From positions 1,612,001-1,676,000 of the forward strand of contig CAVPJX010000001.1 in assembly GCA_963705545.1 (NCBI GenBank): a DNA stretch of 64,000 nucleotides. The letters run 5' to 3'. Positions 1 to 8,358 of the stretch are shown here, one piece after another. The stretch comes from DATBLY01 sp963705545. Its GTDB lineage: Bacteria > Actinomycetota > UBA4738 > HRBIN12. Made by a program: the position numbers and the translations under genes. Each line of letters opens with the position of its first letter. Position 1 is the first letter of the stretch. The notes beneath the pieces are model-generated. The model searched no databases and had not been told where the DNA came from. It saw nothing but the letters and a program-made list of their open reading frames with translations.

Positions 1-2
1 TC

Positions 3-218
3 TCCGTCGTGGCGGTGGTGATCTTCCGGGCGACGGGCCGCGGCAAGGACGCCGGGCCCGACGTCCTGATGCAGAGCAACGGGCAGTTCACGTTCCGCCA
101 GATCGACGGCGAGTGGCGGATCGTGGCGTTCCACGTGCAGCGCGACGACGAGGAGCAGACCCAAAGCACCTCGGCGACCCCGGGCACCTCGGCGACCCCA
201 TCGGCGGAGCCGTCGTGA
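3..218 (+). CDS. C-terminal end of an uncharacterised protein (5' truncated)
   Basis: Only the last 71 residues are in the window; the frame is open to the left edge. The visible part has a beta-strand-rich stretch (FTFRQIDGEWRIVAFHVQ) followed by a low-complexity Ser/Thr/Ala/Pro tail encoded by two copies of a 14-bp direct repeat near 170-201. The strand pattern resembles the end of an NTF2/SnoaL-like fold, but this is weak. The TGA stop overlaps the GTG of the next gene (GTGA, 215-218), so the two are probably co-translated. Function unknown. Confidence 0.6.
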   Translation, partial: SVVAVVIFRATGRGKDAGPDVLMQSNGQFTFRQIDGEWRIVAFHVQRDDEEQTQSTSATPGTSATPSAEPS

Positions 219-1168
219 GCCGGCGCCTGCGGTTCCTCGCTGCAGGCCTGGTGGCCTGGACCCTCGCCAGCGTGGTGGCCGCAGCGTCGCTGATCGGGCT
301 CGCCGGGCCCGCGTCCGCGCAGACCGGCATCCTGATCGGCAAGGCGCATGCGGGGTTCGCCCCGTCGCGGTCGGGCGACCCCATCGTGATCCTGATGATC
401 GGCAGCGGCGCCCGCGAGGGCGACGACGTGATGCACTCCCTCGCCGACTCGATCCATGTCGTCTCGATCAACCCCGAGAACCACAAGGCGTCGATCGTGG
501 GGATCCCCCGCGACTCGTGGGTCCCGATCCCCGGCGTCGGCACCTCGAAGATCAACTCCTCGCTCGTTGCGGGCGGGCCGGACCTGCTGATCGAGACCGT
601 GGAGTCCCTGTCCGGGCTCACGATCGACTACTGGGCGATCACCACGTTCTGGGGGATCACGGACCTCGTCGACGAGCTCGGCGGCCTGACGATCGACATC
701 CCGTTCTCGATGGACGACTACAACTCCGGCGCGAGCTTCGAGCCGGGGACCTACACGCTCAACGGCAAGCAGACGCTCGCGTTCTCGCGGGACCGCCACA
801 GCTTCTCGCAGGGCGACTTCGCCCGCTCCGAGAACGGCGGTCGCATCCTGCTCGCCTTCCTCGAACAGTTCCGTTCGGCCTTCCAGAAGGACCAGTCGGA
901 GCTGTTCCCGTGGCTCGCCGCCGGCATGAAGTACGTGGACGCGTCGATGCCGCTCGACGAGGCGATGGACCTGGCGTACACCGCCTCGCACGTGAACCCG
1001 AACGGGGTCGCGAACGCGGTCCTGCCCGGGACGAGCGGGATGGAGGGCGACATCTCGGTGGTCTACCTCTCCTCGTCGTCGGCCGACGCGATCTTCGCCG
1101 ACATCGCGCCCGACGCGGTCCTGTCGAAGGCGAACACGCCGCCGAGCCCCACCGCGAACGAGACCTGA
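215..1168 (+). CDS. LytR-CpsA-Psr (LCP) family protein
   Basis: A 317-residue protein of the LCP family, which transfers undecaprenyl-linked glycopolymers onto peptidoglycan at the outer face of the membrane. I chose the GTG at 215: it gives a 4-nt GTGA overlap with the upstream gene and an N-terminus that is a clean signal peptide or anchor (basic SRRLR, a long hydrophobic run, GPASA). The LCP core is visible: the strand VILMIGSG, the IPRDSWV motif near residue 100, and the Arg/Asp-rich segment FSRDRHSFSQGDFAR near residue 190. The C-terminus ends in a short Pro/Ser/Thr tail. It could act on teichoic-acid-like or arabinogalactan-like polymers; the substrate cannot be read from sequence. Confidence 0.88.
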   Translation: MSRRLRFLAAGLVAWTLASVVAAASLIGLAGPASAQTGILIGKAHAGFAPSRSGDPIVILMIGSGAREGDDVMHSLADSIHVVSINPENHKASIVGIPRDSWVPIPGVGTSKINSSLVAGGPDLLIETVESLSGLTIDYWAITTFWGITDLVDELGGLTIDIPFSMDDYNSGASFEPGTYTLNGKQTLAFSRDRHSFSQGDFARSENGGRILLAFLEQFRSAFQKDQSELFPWLAAGMKYVDASMPLDEAMDLAYTASHVNPNGVANAVLPGTSGMEGDISVVYLSSSSADAIFADIAPDAVLSKANTPPSPTANET

Positions 1169-1223
1169 CCCGAGCAACTCACGCGGCGTCGGACGGGAAG
1201 CCGAGCGTCCGCAGGACCTCTGC

Positions 1224-1229
1224 TAGGCT
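1224..1229 (+). promoter_or_regulatory. Putative -10 element (TAGGCT) of the riboswitch-antiporter transcript
   Basis: TAGGCT matches the TAnnnT hexamer found upstream of many genes in this window. A start about 7 nt downstream would fall at about 1236, exactly where the riboswitch aptamer begins. No convincing -35 hexamer is visible. Confidence 0.5.
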
Positions 1230-1235
1230 CGCTCG

Positions 1236-1332
1236 ACCCGGAGGGGAGTAGTCCATCAGGGATCCGTCGTCACCACGGTCGCGCGGGCGACCCGGCGGCC
1301 CCCCGCTCGAAGCGGGGACGAGACCTCCGGCC
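1236..1332 (+). promoter_or_regulatory. yybP-ykoY (Mn2+) riboswitch
   Basis: The 196-nt leader before the antiporter carries the conserved blocks of the yybP-ykoY aptamer in order: GGGGAGTAG (1243-1251, metal-binding L1), GTCGTCA (1266-1272), a GACCCGGC block, a C-rich/G-rich hairpin (CCCCGC-TCGAA-GCGGGG) and the terminal ACGAGACCTCC. Helix P1 is formed by CCGGAGG (1238-1244) with CCTCCGG (1324-1330). The same 3' strand (CCTCCG, 1324-1329) can instead pair with the ribosome-binding site CGGAGG (1343-1348). Mn2+ binding, by stabilising P1, would therefore free the RBS. This agrees with the known ON behaviour of the class; the exact mechanism here is inferred. Confidence 0.9.
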
Positions 1333-1364
1333 TCGATCCGTACGGAGGAGGCTGGGGACCGCCG

Positions 1365-2708
1365 GTGACGACGCTCCACGACGATCTGCTCGACATCCAC
1401 CCCGCCCGCCAGCGCATCTCGCTCGCGCTCGCCGTCGGGGTCACGGTCCCCGCGCTCGCCGTGCGGGCGCTCGACCCGACGTTGCCCAACGCGGTCGGGG
1501 CGTTGATCTTCGGCCTCGCGATCGTGGGGTCGGCGTTCATCCTGTCGTGGGCGGCCGAGGCCGCGCAGCTCGACATCTCGGCCGGCCTTGCGATCGCCCT
1601 GCTGGCCCTGATCGCCGTCCTGCCCGAGTACGCGGTGGACTTCGTCTTCGCCTGGCAGGGCGGGAACTCGTTCGAGCAGTACGGCGCGTCGTGTCCGCCG
1701 ATCGGCGGTGGGACCGAGTCGCCGTGCTCGCTCGCCCTGGCGAACATGACCGGGGCGAACCGGCTGTTGATCGGCGTCGGGTGGACGATGGTCGTGTTCA
1801 TCGCCTGGTACCGGATCCGGCGGCGGTCGGGCCGCGGCGCCGCGCGTGCATGGGAGGGCGTGAAGCTCGATCGTGAGCACTCGATCGAGCTCGCGTTCCT
1901 CGCGATCGCGACGGTGTACTCGCTGACGCTCCCGCTGAAGCACTCGATCACGCCGTTCGACGCGCTCGTCCTGATCACGATCTTCGCCCTCTACACGATC
2001 CGGGTCTCGCGCGCGCCGGCCGAGGAACCGCACCTCGTCGGGCCGGCGCGCTACCTGGGGACGTTCTCGACCGGCGCCCGTCGCACGACGATCGTCGTGA
2101 TGTTCGTCTTCGCGGCCGGCGTGATCCTGATCTGCGCCGAGGCGTTCGCCCACGCCCTCGTCGAGACCGGCGCCGAGCTCGGGATCAGCGAGTTCTTCCT
2201 GGTGCAGTGGCTCGCGCCGCTCGCATCCGAGGCGCCCGAGCTGCTCGTCGCCGGACTGTACGCGTGGCGCCTGAACACGAACGCCGGACTCGGCACGTTG
2301 GTCTCGTCGAAGGTGAACCAGTGGACACTCTTGGTGGGCACGCTGCCGATCGTCTTCTCGATCGCGGCCGGCGGGCTGCACGGCCTGCCGATCGAGGCCG
2401 TGCAGCGGGAGGAGCTGTTCCTGACGGCGGCCCAGTCGTTCTTCGCCGTCGCGATCCTGGCGAACCTGTCGATGTCGCTCCGGGAGGCCTGGTTCCTGTT
2501 CGGCCTGTTCTGGGCGCAGTTCGTGTTGGGCGCGATCGTGCCCGAGTCGCTCCACGGGATCGAGCGGATCGCCGTCGGGATCGTGTACATGGTCCTCGGG
2601 CTGTGGATCCTGCTCGGCGACCGGTCGCGGATCCCGCGGCTGTTCCGCGATGGTCTCCGCGCACCGTACACGGAGCTGAAGGCCGAGCCGGTCGGCGACG
2701 GCGACTAG
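1365..2708 (+). CDS. CaCA-superfamily cation antiporter, probable Mn2+ (or Ca2+) exporter
   Basis: A 447-residue polytopic membrane protein with about 11 hydrophobic segments and two inverted CaCA repeats. The first carries the acidic helix ALIAVLPEYAVDFVFAW near residue 95; the second carries LAPLASEAPELLVAGLYAW near residue 290, followed by an Asn/Gly-rich stretch (NTNAGLGTLVSSKVNQW). The conserved Glu residues of both repeats are the likely ion ligands. The GTG start at 1365 follows GGAGGAGG at 1344-1351. The family covers Ca2+/Na+ and cation/H+ exchange, so sequence alone does not fix the ion. The Mn2+ riboswitch immediately upstream argues that the exported ion is Mn2+. Confidence 0.88.
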   Translation: MTTLHDDLLDIHPARQRISLALAVGVTVPALAVRALDPTLPNAVGALIFGLAIVGSAFILSWAAEAAQLDISAGLAIALLALIAVLPEYAVDFVFAWQGGNSFEQYGASCPPIGGGTESPCSLALANMTGANRLLIGVGWTMVVFIAWYRIRRRSGRGAARAWEGVKLDREHSIELAFLAIATVYSLTLPLKHSITPFDALVLITIFALYTIRVSRAPAEEPHLVGPARYLGTFSTGARRTTIVVMFVFAAGVILICAEAFAHALVETGAELGISEFFLVQWLAPLASEAPELLVAGLYAWRLNTNAGLGTLVSSKVNQWTLLVGTLPIVFSIAAGGLHGLPIEAVQREELFLTAAQSFFAVAILANLSMSLREAWFLFGLFWAQFVLGAIVPESLHGIERIAVGIVYMVLGLWILLGDRSRIPRLFRDGLRAPYTELKAEPVGDGD

Positions 2709-2717
2709 CATCGCCGG

Positions 2718-4994
2718 GTGGACCCCGGTGCGTTCCTCGACGAGCTGACCGCCGACCCCGAGGTCGCGGCGTCCCTCGTCCACGTCCGCAACCTCCCCCG
2801 GCGCGTCGCGCGACCGCACCCGTTCCCGGACTGGATCCCCCCGCTCGCGGTGGAGCGCCTCGCGCTCCGCGGGATCGACGGCCTCTACGCCCATCAGCTC
2901 GACGCGCTGGACGCGCTTCACGCCGGCCGGGACACGATCGTCGCCACCGGCACGGCGAGCGGCAAGACGCTCGTGTACCACCTCGCGTTCGCCACGGCGG
3001 CGCTCGCGCGGCCTACGGCCACCGCGCTCTGCCTCTACCCAACGAAGGCGCTCGCGCGCGACCAGCTCCGCGCGGTCCGCGCGCTCCGGCTCTCCGAGGT
3101 GAAGGCCGCGGTGTACGACGGCGATACCCCGAAGCCGGAGCGGCCGCTGATCCGGCGCAACGCGAACCTCGTGATGACGAACCCCGACATGCTCCACCTG
3201 TCGATCCTGGCCGATCACGCCCGCTGGTCGGACTTCCTGTTCCGTCTGGAGCTCGTGGTGGTCGACGAGGCGCACGTGTGCCGCGGGGTGTTCGGCTCGC
3301 ACGTGGCGCTGGTGCTCCGCCGCCTGCGCCGCCTCATCGCGCACTACGGGGGGAACCCGCGCTGGGTGCTCGCGAGCGCCACGGTCGGCAACCCGGAAGA
3401 GCTCGGCGAGCGCCTGACGGGGTTGGACCTCGAGCCGATCGTGGAGGATGCCTCGCCCGCCGGCGAGAAGCGCTTCGCGCTGTGGAACCCGCCGATCGCG
3501 GACGAGGAGACCGGGCTGCGGCGGAGCGCCCTGTCCGAGGCGGCGTGGCTCCTGTCCCGCCTGGTCGACGCCGACGTCCGCACGATCGGCTTCGCGCGGT
3601 CCCGCCGGGGTGCGGAGCTGCTGGCCGAGTTCGCCCGGCGCGGCCTGTCGGATCCGAGCAAGCGCGAGCGGATCCAGGCGTACCGGGCCGGCTACCTGGC
3701 CGAGGAGCGGCGGCGGGTCGAGCGCGCGCTGGCCGACGGCGAGCTCCTCGCCGTCGCCTCAACGAACGCGCTCGAGCTCGGCATCGACATCGGCACGCTC
3801 GACGCCGCGATCCTCACGGGCTACCCGGGGACGCGCGCCTCGATGTGGCAGCAGGCCGGGCGCGCCGGCCGCCGCGACGAAGGGTCGCTCGCGGTGCTCG
3901 TGGCCCAGGACGATCCCCTCGACCAGTACCTGGTGCAGCACCCCGAGGCGCTGTTCGACGAGCCGCCGGAGGCGGCGGTGATCGACCCGACGAATCCGTA
4001 CGTCCTCGAGCCGCATCTCCGCTGCGCCGCGCGAGAGCTCCCGCTGCGGGGCGACGAGGTCGAGCCGTTCTTCGGCACGACGGCGGAGGGGGCGATCGAC
4101 CGGATGGTCGATCGCGGGGACCTGATCCGACGCGGCGACGTCCTCCACGACCGTGGACGGACGTCGCCGCACCGCGCGGTGGACATCCGGGCGGGCGCGG
4201 GCCACGTCTACGCGATCGTGATCGCCGGGACCGGCGAGCTCCTGGGGACCGTCGACGAGGGCCGCGCGTACGCGCAGGTGCATCCGGGCGCCGTCTACCT
4301 CCACCAGGGCGACCAGTACCTCGTCGATGAGCTCGACCTCGTGAACCGCGTCGCCGTCGTCTCCGAGGCCGACCCGGACTTCTACACGCAGTCGCGCGAC
4401 GTCACCGACATCGAGGTGGTGGGCGTGCTCCGCGAGGGCCGGACCGTGGACGTCGACTCGTGGTTCGGCGACGTGCGCGTCACGAACCAGGTCGTCGGGT
4501 ACGTGCGCAAGCTGGTCGCGAGCAACGAGATCGTCGACGAGGTCCCGCTGGGGCTGCCGCCGAACCACCTGCAGACCCGCGCCGTGTGGTGGACGATCCC
4601 CGACGCCGTCATCGAGCGCGCGGCGATCGGGCCGCGCGACCTCCCGGGCGCGGTGCACGCGGCCGAGCACGCGGCGATCGGGCTGCTCCCGCTCGTCGCG
4701 ACCTGCGACCGCTGGGACATCGGCGGGGTCTCGACGCCGCTGCATCCGGACACCGGCCTGTGCACGATCTTCATCTACGACGGCTATCCCGGCGGTGCCG
4801 GGATCGCCGAGCGCGGCTTCCGCGCGTCGGAGCGGTGGCTCGCGGCCACCCTCGAGGCGATCCGCGCCTGTCCGTGTGCCCGCGGCTGCCCCTCGTGCGT
4901 CCAGTCGCCCAAATGCGGCAACGGCAACGAGCCCCTGGACAAGGCGGGCGCCGCCGCGCTGCTGGCTGCGATACTCGGCGCGTCATGGGGATGA
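2718..4994 (+). CDS. DEAD/DEAH-box helicase with DUF1998 zinc domain (MrfA/YprA-like)
   Basis: A 758-residue superfamily 2 helicase. Walker A is ATGTASGKT (about 76-84), the DEAH box is VVDEAHV (about 181-187), motif III is ASATVGNP, and motif VI is QQAGRAGR. The C-terminus holds a four-Cys zinc cluster (CPCARGCPSCVQSPKCGNG) diagnostic of the MrfA/Hrq1-like DUF1998 group. Bacillus MrfA acts in repair of mitomycin-type DNA damage; the same role here is inferred. The GTG start is preceded by TAGCAT (2706-2711), 6 nt upstream, which overlaps the stop of the antiporter gene, so the helicase may have its own leaderless promoter. The full length matches the family. Confidence 0.93.
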   Translation: MDPGAFLDELTADPEVAASLVHVRNLPRRVARPHPFPDWIPPLAVERLALRGIDGLYAHQLDALDALHAGRDTIVATGTASGKTLVYHLAFATAALARPTATALCLYPTKALARDQLRAVRALRLSEVKAAVYDGDTPKPERPLIRRNANLVMTNPDMLHLSILADHARWSDFLFRLELVVVDEAHVCRGVFGSHVALVLRRLRRLIAHYGGNPRWVLASATVGNPEELGERLTGLDLEPIVEDASPAGEKRFALWNPPIADEETGLRRSALSEAAWLLSRLVDADVRTIGFARSRRGAELLAEFARRGLSDPSKRERIQAYRAGYLAEERRRVERALADGELLAVASTNALELGIDIGTLDAAILTGYPGTRASMWQQAGRAGRRDEGSLAVLVAQDDPLDQYLVQHPEALFDEPPEAAVIDPTNPYVLEPHLRCAARELPLRGDEVEPFFGTTAEGAIDRMVDRGDLIRRGDVLHDRGRTSPHRAVDIRAGAGHVYAIVIAGTGELLGTVDEGRAYAQVHPGAVYLHQGDQYLVDELDLVNRVAVVSEADPDFYTQSRDVTDIEVVGVLREGRTVDVDSWFGDVRVTNQVVGYVRKLVASNEIVDEVPLGLPPNHLQTRAVWWTIPDAVIERAAIGPRDLPGAVHAAEHAAIGLLPLVATCDRWDIGGVSTPLHPDTGLCTIFIYDGYPGGAGIAERGFRASERWLAATLEAIRACPCARGCPSCVQSPKCGNGNEPLDKAGAAALLAAILGASWG

Positions 4995-5485
4995 CCGGGG
5001 AGCCGATCGGACCGGGCGCCACGGCCTACGTCGCGGTCGTCGGGTCCTCCTCGGCGACCCCGGCCGAGGTCGCGTGGGCCGAGGAGGTCGGACGGCGCCT
5101 CGCCGACGCGGGCGCGGTCCTCGTGTGCGGAGGCCTCGGCGGGGTCATGGAAGCGGCCGCGCGCGGGAGCGCGGGCGCGGGTGGCACGTCGATCGGGATC
5201 CTCCCAGGGGAACGCCGGCGAGAGGCCAGCCGCTGGCTCACGACCGCGGTGACGACGGGCCTCGGGGAGGCTCGCAACGCGCTCGTGGTCCGCAGCGCCG
5301 ACGTCGTGATCGCGGTCGGCGGCGAGTTCGGGACCCTGTCCGAGATCGCGTTCGCGCTGAAGATGGGCAAGACCGTCGTCGGCCTCGGCACCTGGGACCT
5401 GGCGCACGAAGGCCAGGAGGGCGATCCCCTGATCCGCGCCACGAGCGCCGAGGGCGCCGTGGCCGAGGCGCTCGCGGCTATCTAG
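4991..5485 (+). CDS. LOG-family protein (TIGR00725 type; lysine-decarboxylase-like Rossmann fold)
   Basis: A 164-residue protein with the nucleotide-binding pattern of the LOG/TIGR00725 family: VAVVGSSSA at the N-terminus, VLVCGGLGGVMEAAARGS (the GGxxGxM-like motif), IGILPGE, and IAVGGEFGTLSEIAFAL, which corresponds to the PGGxGTxxE motif of cytokinin-activating phosphoribohydrolases. The first residue of that motif is Val-Gly instead of Pro-Gly, so hydrolase activity is uncertain. ATG at 4991 gives a 4-nt ATGA overlap with the helicase stop; ATG at 4985 is the alternative. It is probably translationally coupled to the helicase. Confidence 0.85.
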   Translation: MTGEPIGPGATAYVAVVGSSSATPAEVAWAEEVGRRLADAGAVLVCGGLGGVMEAAARGSAGAGGTSIGILPGERRREASRWLTTAVTTGLGEARNALVVRSADVVIAVGGEFGTLSEIAFALKMGKTVVGLGTWDLAHEGQEGDPLIRATSAEGAVAEALAAI

Positions 5486-5500
5486 TCCGTGACGGACTAG
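5482..5500. terminator. Palindrome holding both convergent stop codons, possible bidirectional terminator
   Basis: CTAGTCCGT-G-ACGGACTAG is a perfect 9-bp inverted repeat. It contains the TAG stop of the LOG gene (5483-5485) on the plus strand and the TAG stop of the DinB gene (5497-5499) on the minus strand. As RNA it can fold into a 7-bp stem with a GUGAC loop in either direction. There is no U-tract, so termination is inferred from position and symmetry. Confidence 0.5.
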
Positions 5501-6030
5501 AAGGTGCGGGTGGCGGCGAGCGCCCGCTCGGCCTGGGCCACGTGGAAGCGATCGTGGCCCGCGATCATCCGGAACGCGAGGTCGTAGCTCTCCGGGCCGC
5601 GCTCCTGGTGCACCCCGACCCGCTGTCGCAGCTCCTTCGGGGTGCGCGCCCAGAGCGTGACGTTCGCAAGGCGGAGCGCGTCGAACACCGCGAGCAGCTG
5701 GTCCAGATCGTCGTCCTGGTGCAGCCGCTCGACCCAGCGGTCCTGGTCGTAGCCGATCAGCGGCGGCTCGTCGTGCGCGAGCACCCACCGGTACCGGCTC
5801 GACATCACGATCTCGGCGTCGACGATGTGGTCGATGCACTGGAGCACCGACCACTCCCCCGGCTCGGGGTGGGTCGTCAGATCCGGGCCGGCCTCATCGA
5901 CCAGCCGGCGGAGCGTCGCCGGCGTGGACGCCTGGACCGAGGCCGGGTCGTCGTCGCCGAGGAGGCCGAGCAGGTGCTGTTGGTAGCCGGTCGGATCGAG
6001 GACGGGATCGGGCGAGGTCGGGCGTTCCAC
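5497..6030 (-). CDS. DinB-like four-helix-bundle protein
   Basis: A 177-residue protein with the DinB/YfiT-like fold. The metal-site histidines are suggested by DHIVDAEIVM (near residue 65) and GHDRFHVAQAERAL near the C-terminus. Family members are thiol- or metal-dependent transferases or damage-inducible proteins of unknown reaction. I took the GTG at 6030 because TACCAT lies exactly 6 nt upstream of it on the minus strand, the local leaderless pattern; an upstream ATG would add a Ser-rich segment without a family match. It is convergent with the LOG gene. Confidence 0.8.
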   Translation of the reverse strand: MERPTSPDPVLDPTGYQQHLLGLLGDDDPASVQASTPATLRRLVDEAGPDLTTHPEPGEWSVLQCIDHIVDAEIVMSSRYRWVLAHDEPPLIGYDQDRWVERLHQDDDLDQLLAVFDALRLANVTLWARTPKELRQRVGVHQERGPESYDLAFRMIAGHDRFHVAQAERALAATRTF

Positions 6031-6049
6031 GCGCCGATGGTACCCGGCG

Positions 6050-6541
6050 TCAGAGCCGGCGCTCGAACTCGAGCTCGTCTCGGATCGGCTCACCCCGGTC
6101 GTCGGTGAGCGGGATCTCGGGCTTCAGCTCGGCGCGCGCACGATCGACGGCACCCGCGTGGACGGCCACGAGCCGGAACCCGCGCCGCGCGTACCAGCCC
6201 TGCGCGTGCGCGTTGTCGTTCGTCGTGATCAGTCGGAGGCGGGCACAGCCCGCCGCCCGCGCGGCCGTCGCGACGGCGTCGACGAGGGCGGTCCCGACGC
6301 CGATCCCTTCGCGGACGGCGTCGATGGTCACGATCTCGCACGCGTCGCCATCGATCGCGTAGGTCGCCAGCCCGACCGCCTCGCCGTCGAGCTCCGCGAC
6401 GAATCCGGGCAGCTCCAGCGGCTCGAAGAGGGTGCCGTGCACCGCGACCCGCTCCGATCCCCAGCGCCGGCGCAGGAACTCGGCGATCCAGCCCCGGTCG
6501 TCGGCGGTGACCTTCCGGACCCGGGGAGGCATCGAGATCAC
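6050..6541 (-). CDS. GNAT-family N-acetyltransferase
   Basis: A 163-residue single-domain GNAT. Motif A is visible as VREGIGVGTALVDAV (residues about 85-99; acetyl-CoA pyrophosphate loop), followed by ARLRLITTNDNAHAQGWYARRGFRLV, the usual motif B region with the Tyr/Arg-Gly-Phe signature. The GTG at 6541 overlaps the upstream flippase stop by 4 nt (GTGA), so I prefer it to the ATG at 6532. The substrate is unknown; the close homologue type acts on small amines or protein N-termini. Confidence 0.85.
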   Translation of the reverse strand: MISMPPRVRKVTADDRGWIAEFLRRRWGSERVAVHGTLFEPLELPGFVAELDGEAVGLATYAIDGDACEIVTIDAVREGIGVGTALVDAVATAARAAGCARLRLITTNDNAHAQGWYARRGFRLVAVHAGAVDRARAELKPEIPLTDDRGEPIRDELEFERRL

Positions 6542-8121
6542 GACGCGCCCAGCAGGTGCAGGCGTCGCGCGATCAGGGCCCGTTCGTTCGACGGCAGGCC
6601 CACCGCGAACAGGACGGCCCCGTACACCGCGGTCCCGATGAACGCCGACCCGAGGAGGTTCACGAGCCACTTCGCCTCGGGGAGGACGGCATGGGTGATC
6701 GCCATCGCCGCGGCACCGGCGACCGTCGGCAGGATCAGGCGCCAGAAGAAGCGATCGAACGGCCAGATCCGGACGAACCGGCGCACGAGCAGCAGCCGGG
6801 CGAGCGCGCTGAACGTGAGCGTCGCCGCCTGCGCGATCGCCGCTCCCTTCATCCCCAGCGCGTCGGGGCGGGCGAGGGCGAGCGCCACACCGACGCCGAT
6901 CGCGAACGCCACCAGGTACACCAACAGGTCCCAGCCGGTACGCCCGGCCATGATCAGGATGAAGCCGACCGTCCCCACGATCACCGGGACGATCATCCCG
7001 ACGATCATGATCTGCAGCGCCTCCTCTCCCTCGACGAAGTCGGCGCCGAAGACGTGCAGCACCGGCCCGGGCAGGATCGCGAGGACCAGCAGGACCGGGA
7101 TCGTCGCCGCGAGCGTCCATCGCGTCACCTGCTTGTAGAGCGCGTCGAGGCGGTCCCGCTCGCCGCGATGGTGCAGATCGGCGACGAACGGGCTGAACGT
7201 GAGCGAGATGCTCGTGAGGAACAGGAACAGCGATTGGCCCGCCCGCAGGACCGCGCTGTAGACGCCCACCTGTGACGCGCCGGAGGCGCCCTCGCCGCTC
7301 ATCAGGTAGGAGAAGACGAACAGGTCGGTCCAGAAGATCAGCTGCGAGAAGAGCGCCGCCGGCGCGCGGAGGGCACCGAACGTGACCAGCGCCCCCGTGT
7401 GCTCCTCGGGGATCCCCTCGCCGGTGATCTCCCGCGGGAACTTCCGTTGCTGCCGCTCCCACCCGTACCAGGCGATCGCGAGGGCGAGGGCCCACGACGC
7501 GCCGAACGCCCACGAGGCCGACGCGGCCGTCGCGGCCACGACGGTCCACAGCGCGAGCGTGATGACGATCCACCCGATCGGCTGGGCGATCCACTGGGAG
7601 TACAGCGTGTACCGCATGATCTTCAGGCCGCGGGTGGCGCCCATGTACGTGAAGGCGAGCGCCGCGAACGGGACCGTGATCGCGGCGGCCCGGAAGGCGG
7701 TGAGCGCGGCGTCGGGGGCGCTCGTGAACGTCTCGGCGAGCCACGGGGAGAGCACCCACGTCGCGATCGCGAACGGGACCGAGACCGCCGTGGCGATCAG
7801 GACGGCTCGACGCACGAGCCCGCGCGCGCGGGCGAGCTCGCCCTTGCCCGCGAGGATCGCCACGAGCCGGACGTTCGCGACGTCCATGCCGAACCGCGTG
7901 GCCGCGGCGGCGATGAACGCGAACTGGGTGGTGACCGTGACCACGCCGTAGGAACGGTCGCCCAGGCGGTTCGTCATGATCACCTGCGCGGCGAACGTCG
8001 CCAGCGCGCCGATCACGAGGCCGAGGACGTTCTGGCCGGTCTGCCCGACGATGATCCGCTGGTCGGACCGCACCGGGGCGGCGGTCTCCGCCGCCTCCTC
8101 TAGCAGCTCTGCCTCGTCCAC
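6538..8121 (-). CDS. Polysaccharide/lipid flippase (MATE/MOP superfamily, Wzx-like)
   Basis: A 527-residue integral membrane protein with about 14 hydrophobic helices, typical of MOP-superfamily oligosaccharide flippases that move lipid-linked glycans across the membrane. It starts with a short acidic cytoplasmic segment (VDEAELLEEAAETAAP), then RIIVGQTGQNVLGLVIGALATF begins the first helix. The GTG at 8121 is chosen because GATACT lies 8 nt upstream on the minus strand; a longer frame upstream runs into the operator region of the divergent ArsR operon. No glycosyltransferases are next to it, so the transported glycan is unknown. Confidence 0.87.
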   Translation of the reverse strand: MDEAELLEEAAETAAPVRSDQRIIVGQTGQNVLGLVIGALATFAAQVIMTNRLGDRSYGVVTVTTQFAFIAAAATRFGMDVANVRLVAILAGKGELARARGLVRRAVLIATAVSVPFAIATWVLSPWLAETFTSAPDAALTAFRAAAITVPFAALAFTYMGATRGLKIMRYTLYSQWIAQPIGWIVITLALWTVVAATAASASWAFGASWALALAIAWYGWERQQRKFPREITGEGIPEEHTGALVTFGALRAPAALFSQLIFWTDLFVFSYLMSGEGASGASQVGVYSAVLRAGQSLFLFLTSISLTFSPFVADLHHRGERDRLDALYKQVTRWTLAATIPVLLVLAILPGPVLHVFGADFVEGEEALQIMIVGMIVPVIVGTVGFILIMAGRTGWDLLVYLVAFAIGVGVALALARPDALGMKGAAIAQAATLTFSALARLLLVRRFVRIWPFDRFFWRLILPTVAGAAAMAITHAVLPEAKWLVNLLGSAFIGTAVYGAVLFAVGLPSNERALIARRLHLLGAS

Positions 8122-8204
8122 GACCGCCCAGTATCCCGGACGGCCGTCGCCCCGAGGGGACCCCGGTGCCTTCTCCACCGGAACGCGACGGCTCAGCGGC
8201 GACC

Positions 8205-8255
8205 TTGACACGCAACCTGTCAGTTGCTTATCATCATCCGCAACTGTGAGGTTGC
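8205..8255 (+). promoter_or_regulatory. Sigma70-type promoter with bipartite ArsR-like operator
   Basis: TTGACA (8205-8210) and TATCAT (8229-8234), 18 nt apart, form the best consensus promoter in the window. GCAACCTGTCAGTTGC (8212-8227) lies in the spacer, and its near-exact inverted copy GCAACTGTGAGGTTGC (8240-8255, two mismatches) covers the start site. Each half is itself partly palindromic (GCAAC...GTTGC). The layout predicts tight repression, most simply by the ArsR protein encoded downstream. Confidence 0.78.
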
Positions 8256-8301
8256 CGATCCCGCACCGATCGGCCGGCACGGGAACGGAGGAGGGCCACG
8301 G

Positions 8302-8358
8302 ATGGAGATCCCGGACGAGCTCGGCACGGAGCTCCGCGCCGATCTGGAGGCCGCGTGA
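8302..8358 (+). CDS. 18-residue leader ORF, translationally coupled to ArsR
   Basis: ATG at 8302 follows a strong Shine-Dalgarno run (GGAGGAGGG, 8287-8295) and encodes MEIPDELGTELRADLEAA before TGA at 8356-8358. The stop overlaps the GTG of the ArsR gene in the GTGA arrangement. ArsR has no other good ribosome-binding site, so this short frame likely sets its translation. The peptide is acidic and amphipathic, not a run of one amino acid, so classical attenuation is unlikely. It was too short for ordinary gene calling. Whether the peptide itself is functional is unknown. Confidence 0.6.
   Translation: MEIPDELGTELRADLEAA

Noticed and set aside
1179..3344. 721-codon open frame on the minus strand opposite the antiporter and helicase
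   Set aside because: Arg/Asp/Glu-rich low-complexity product without domains; typical of an antisense frame in GC-rich DNA. The plus-strand genes are recognisable.
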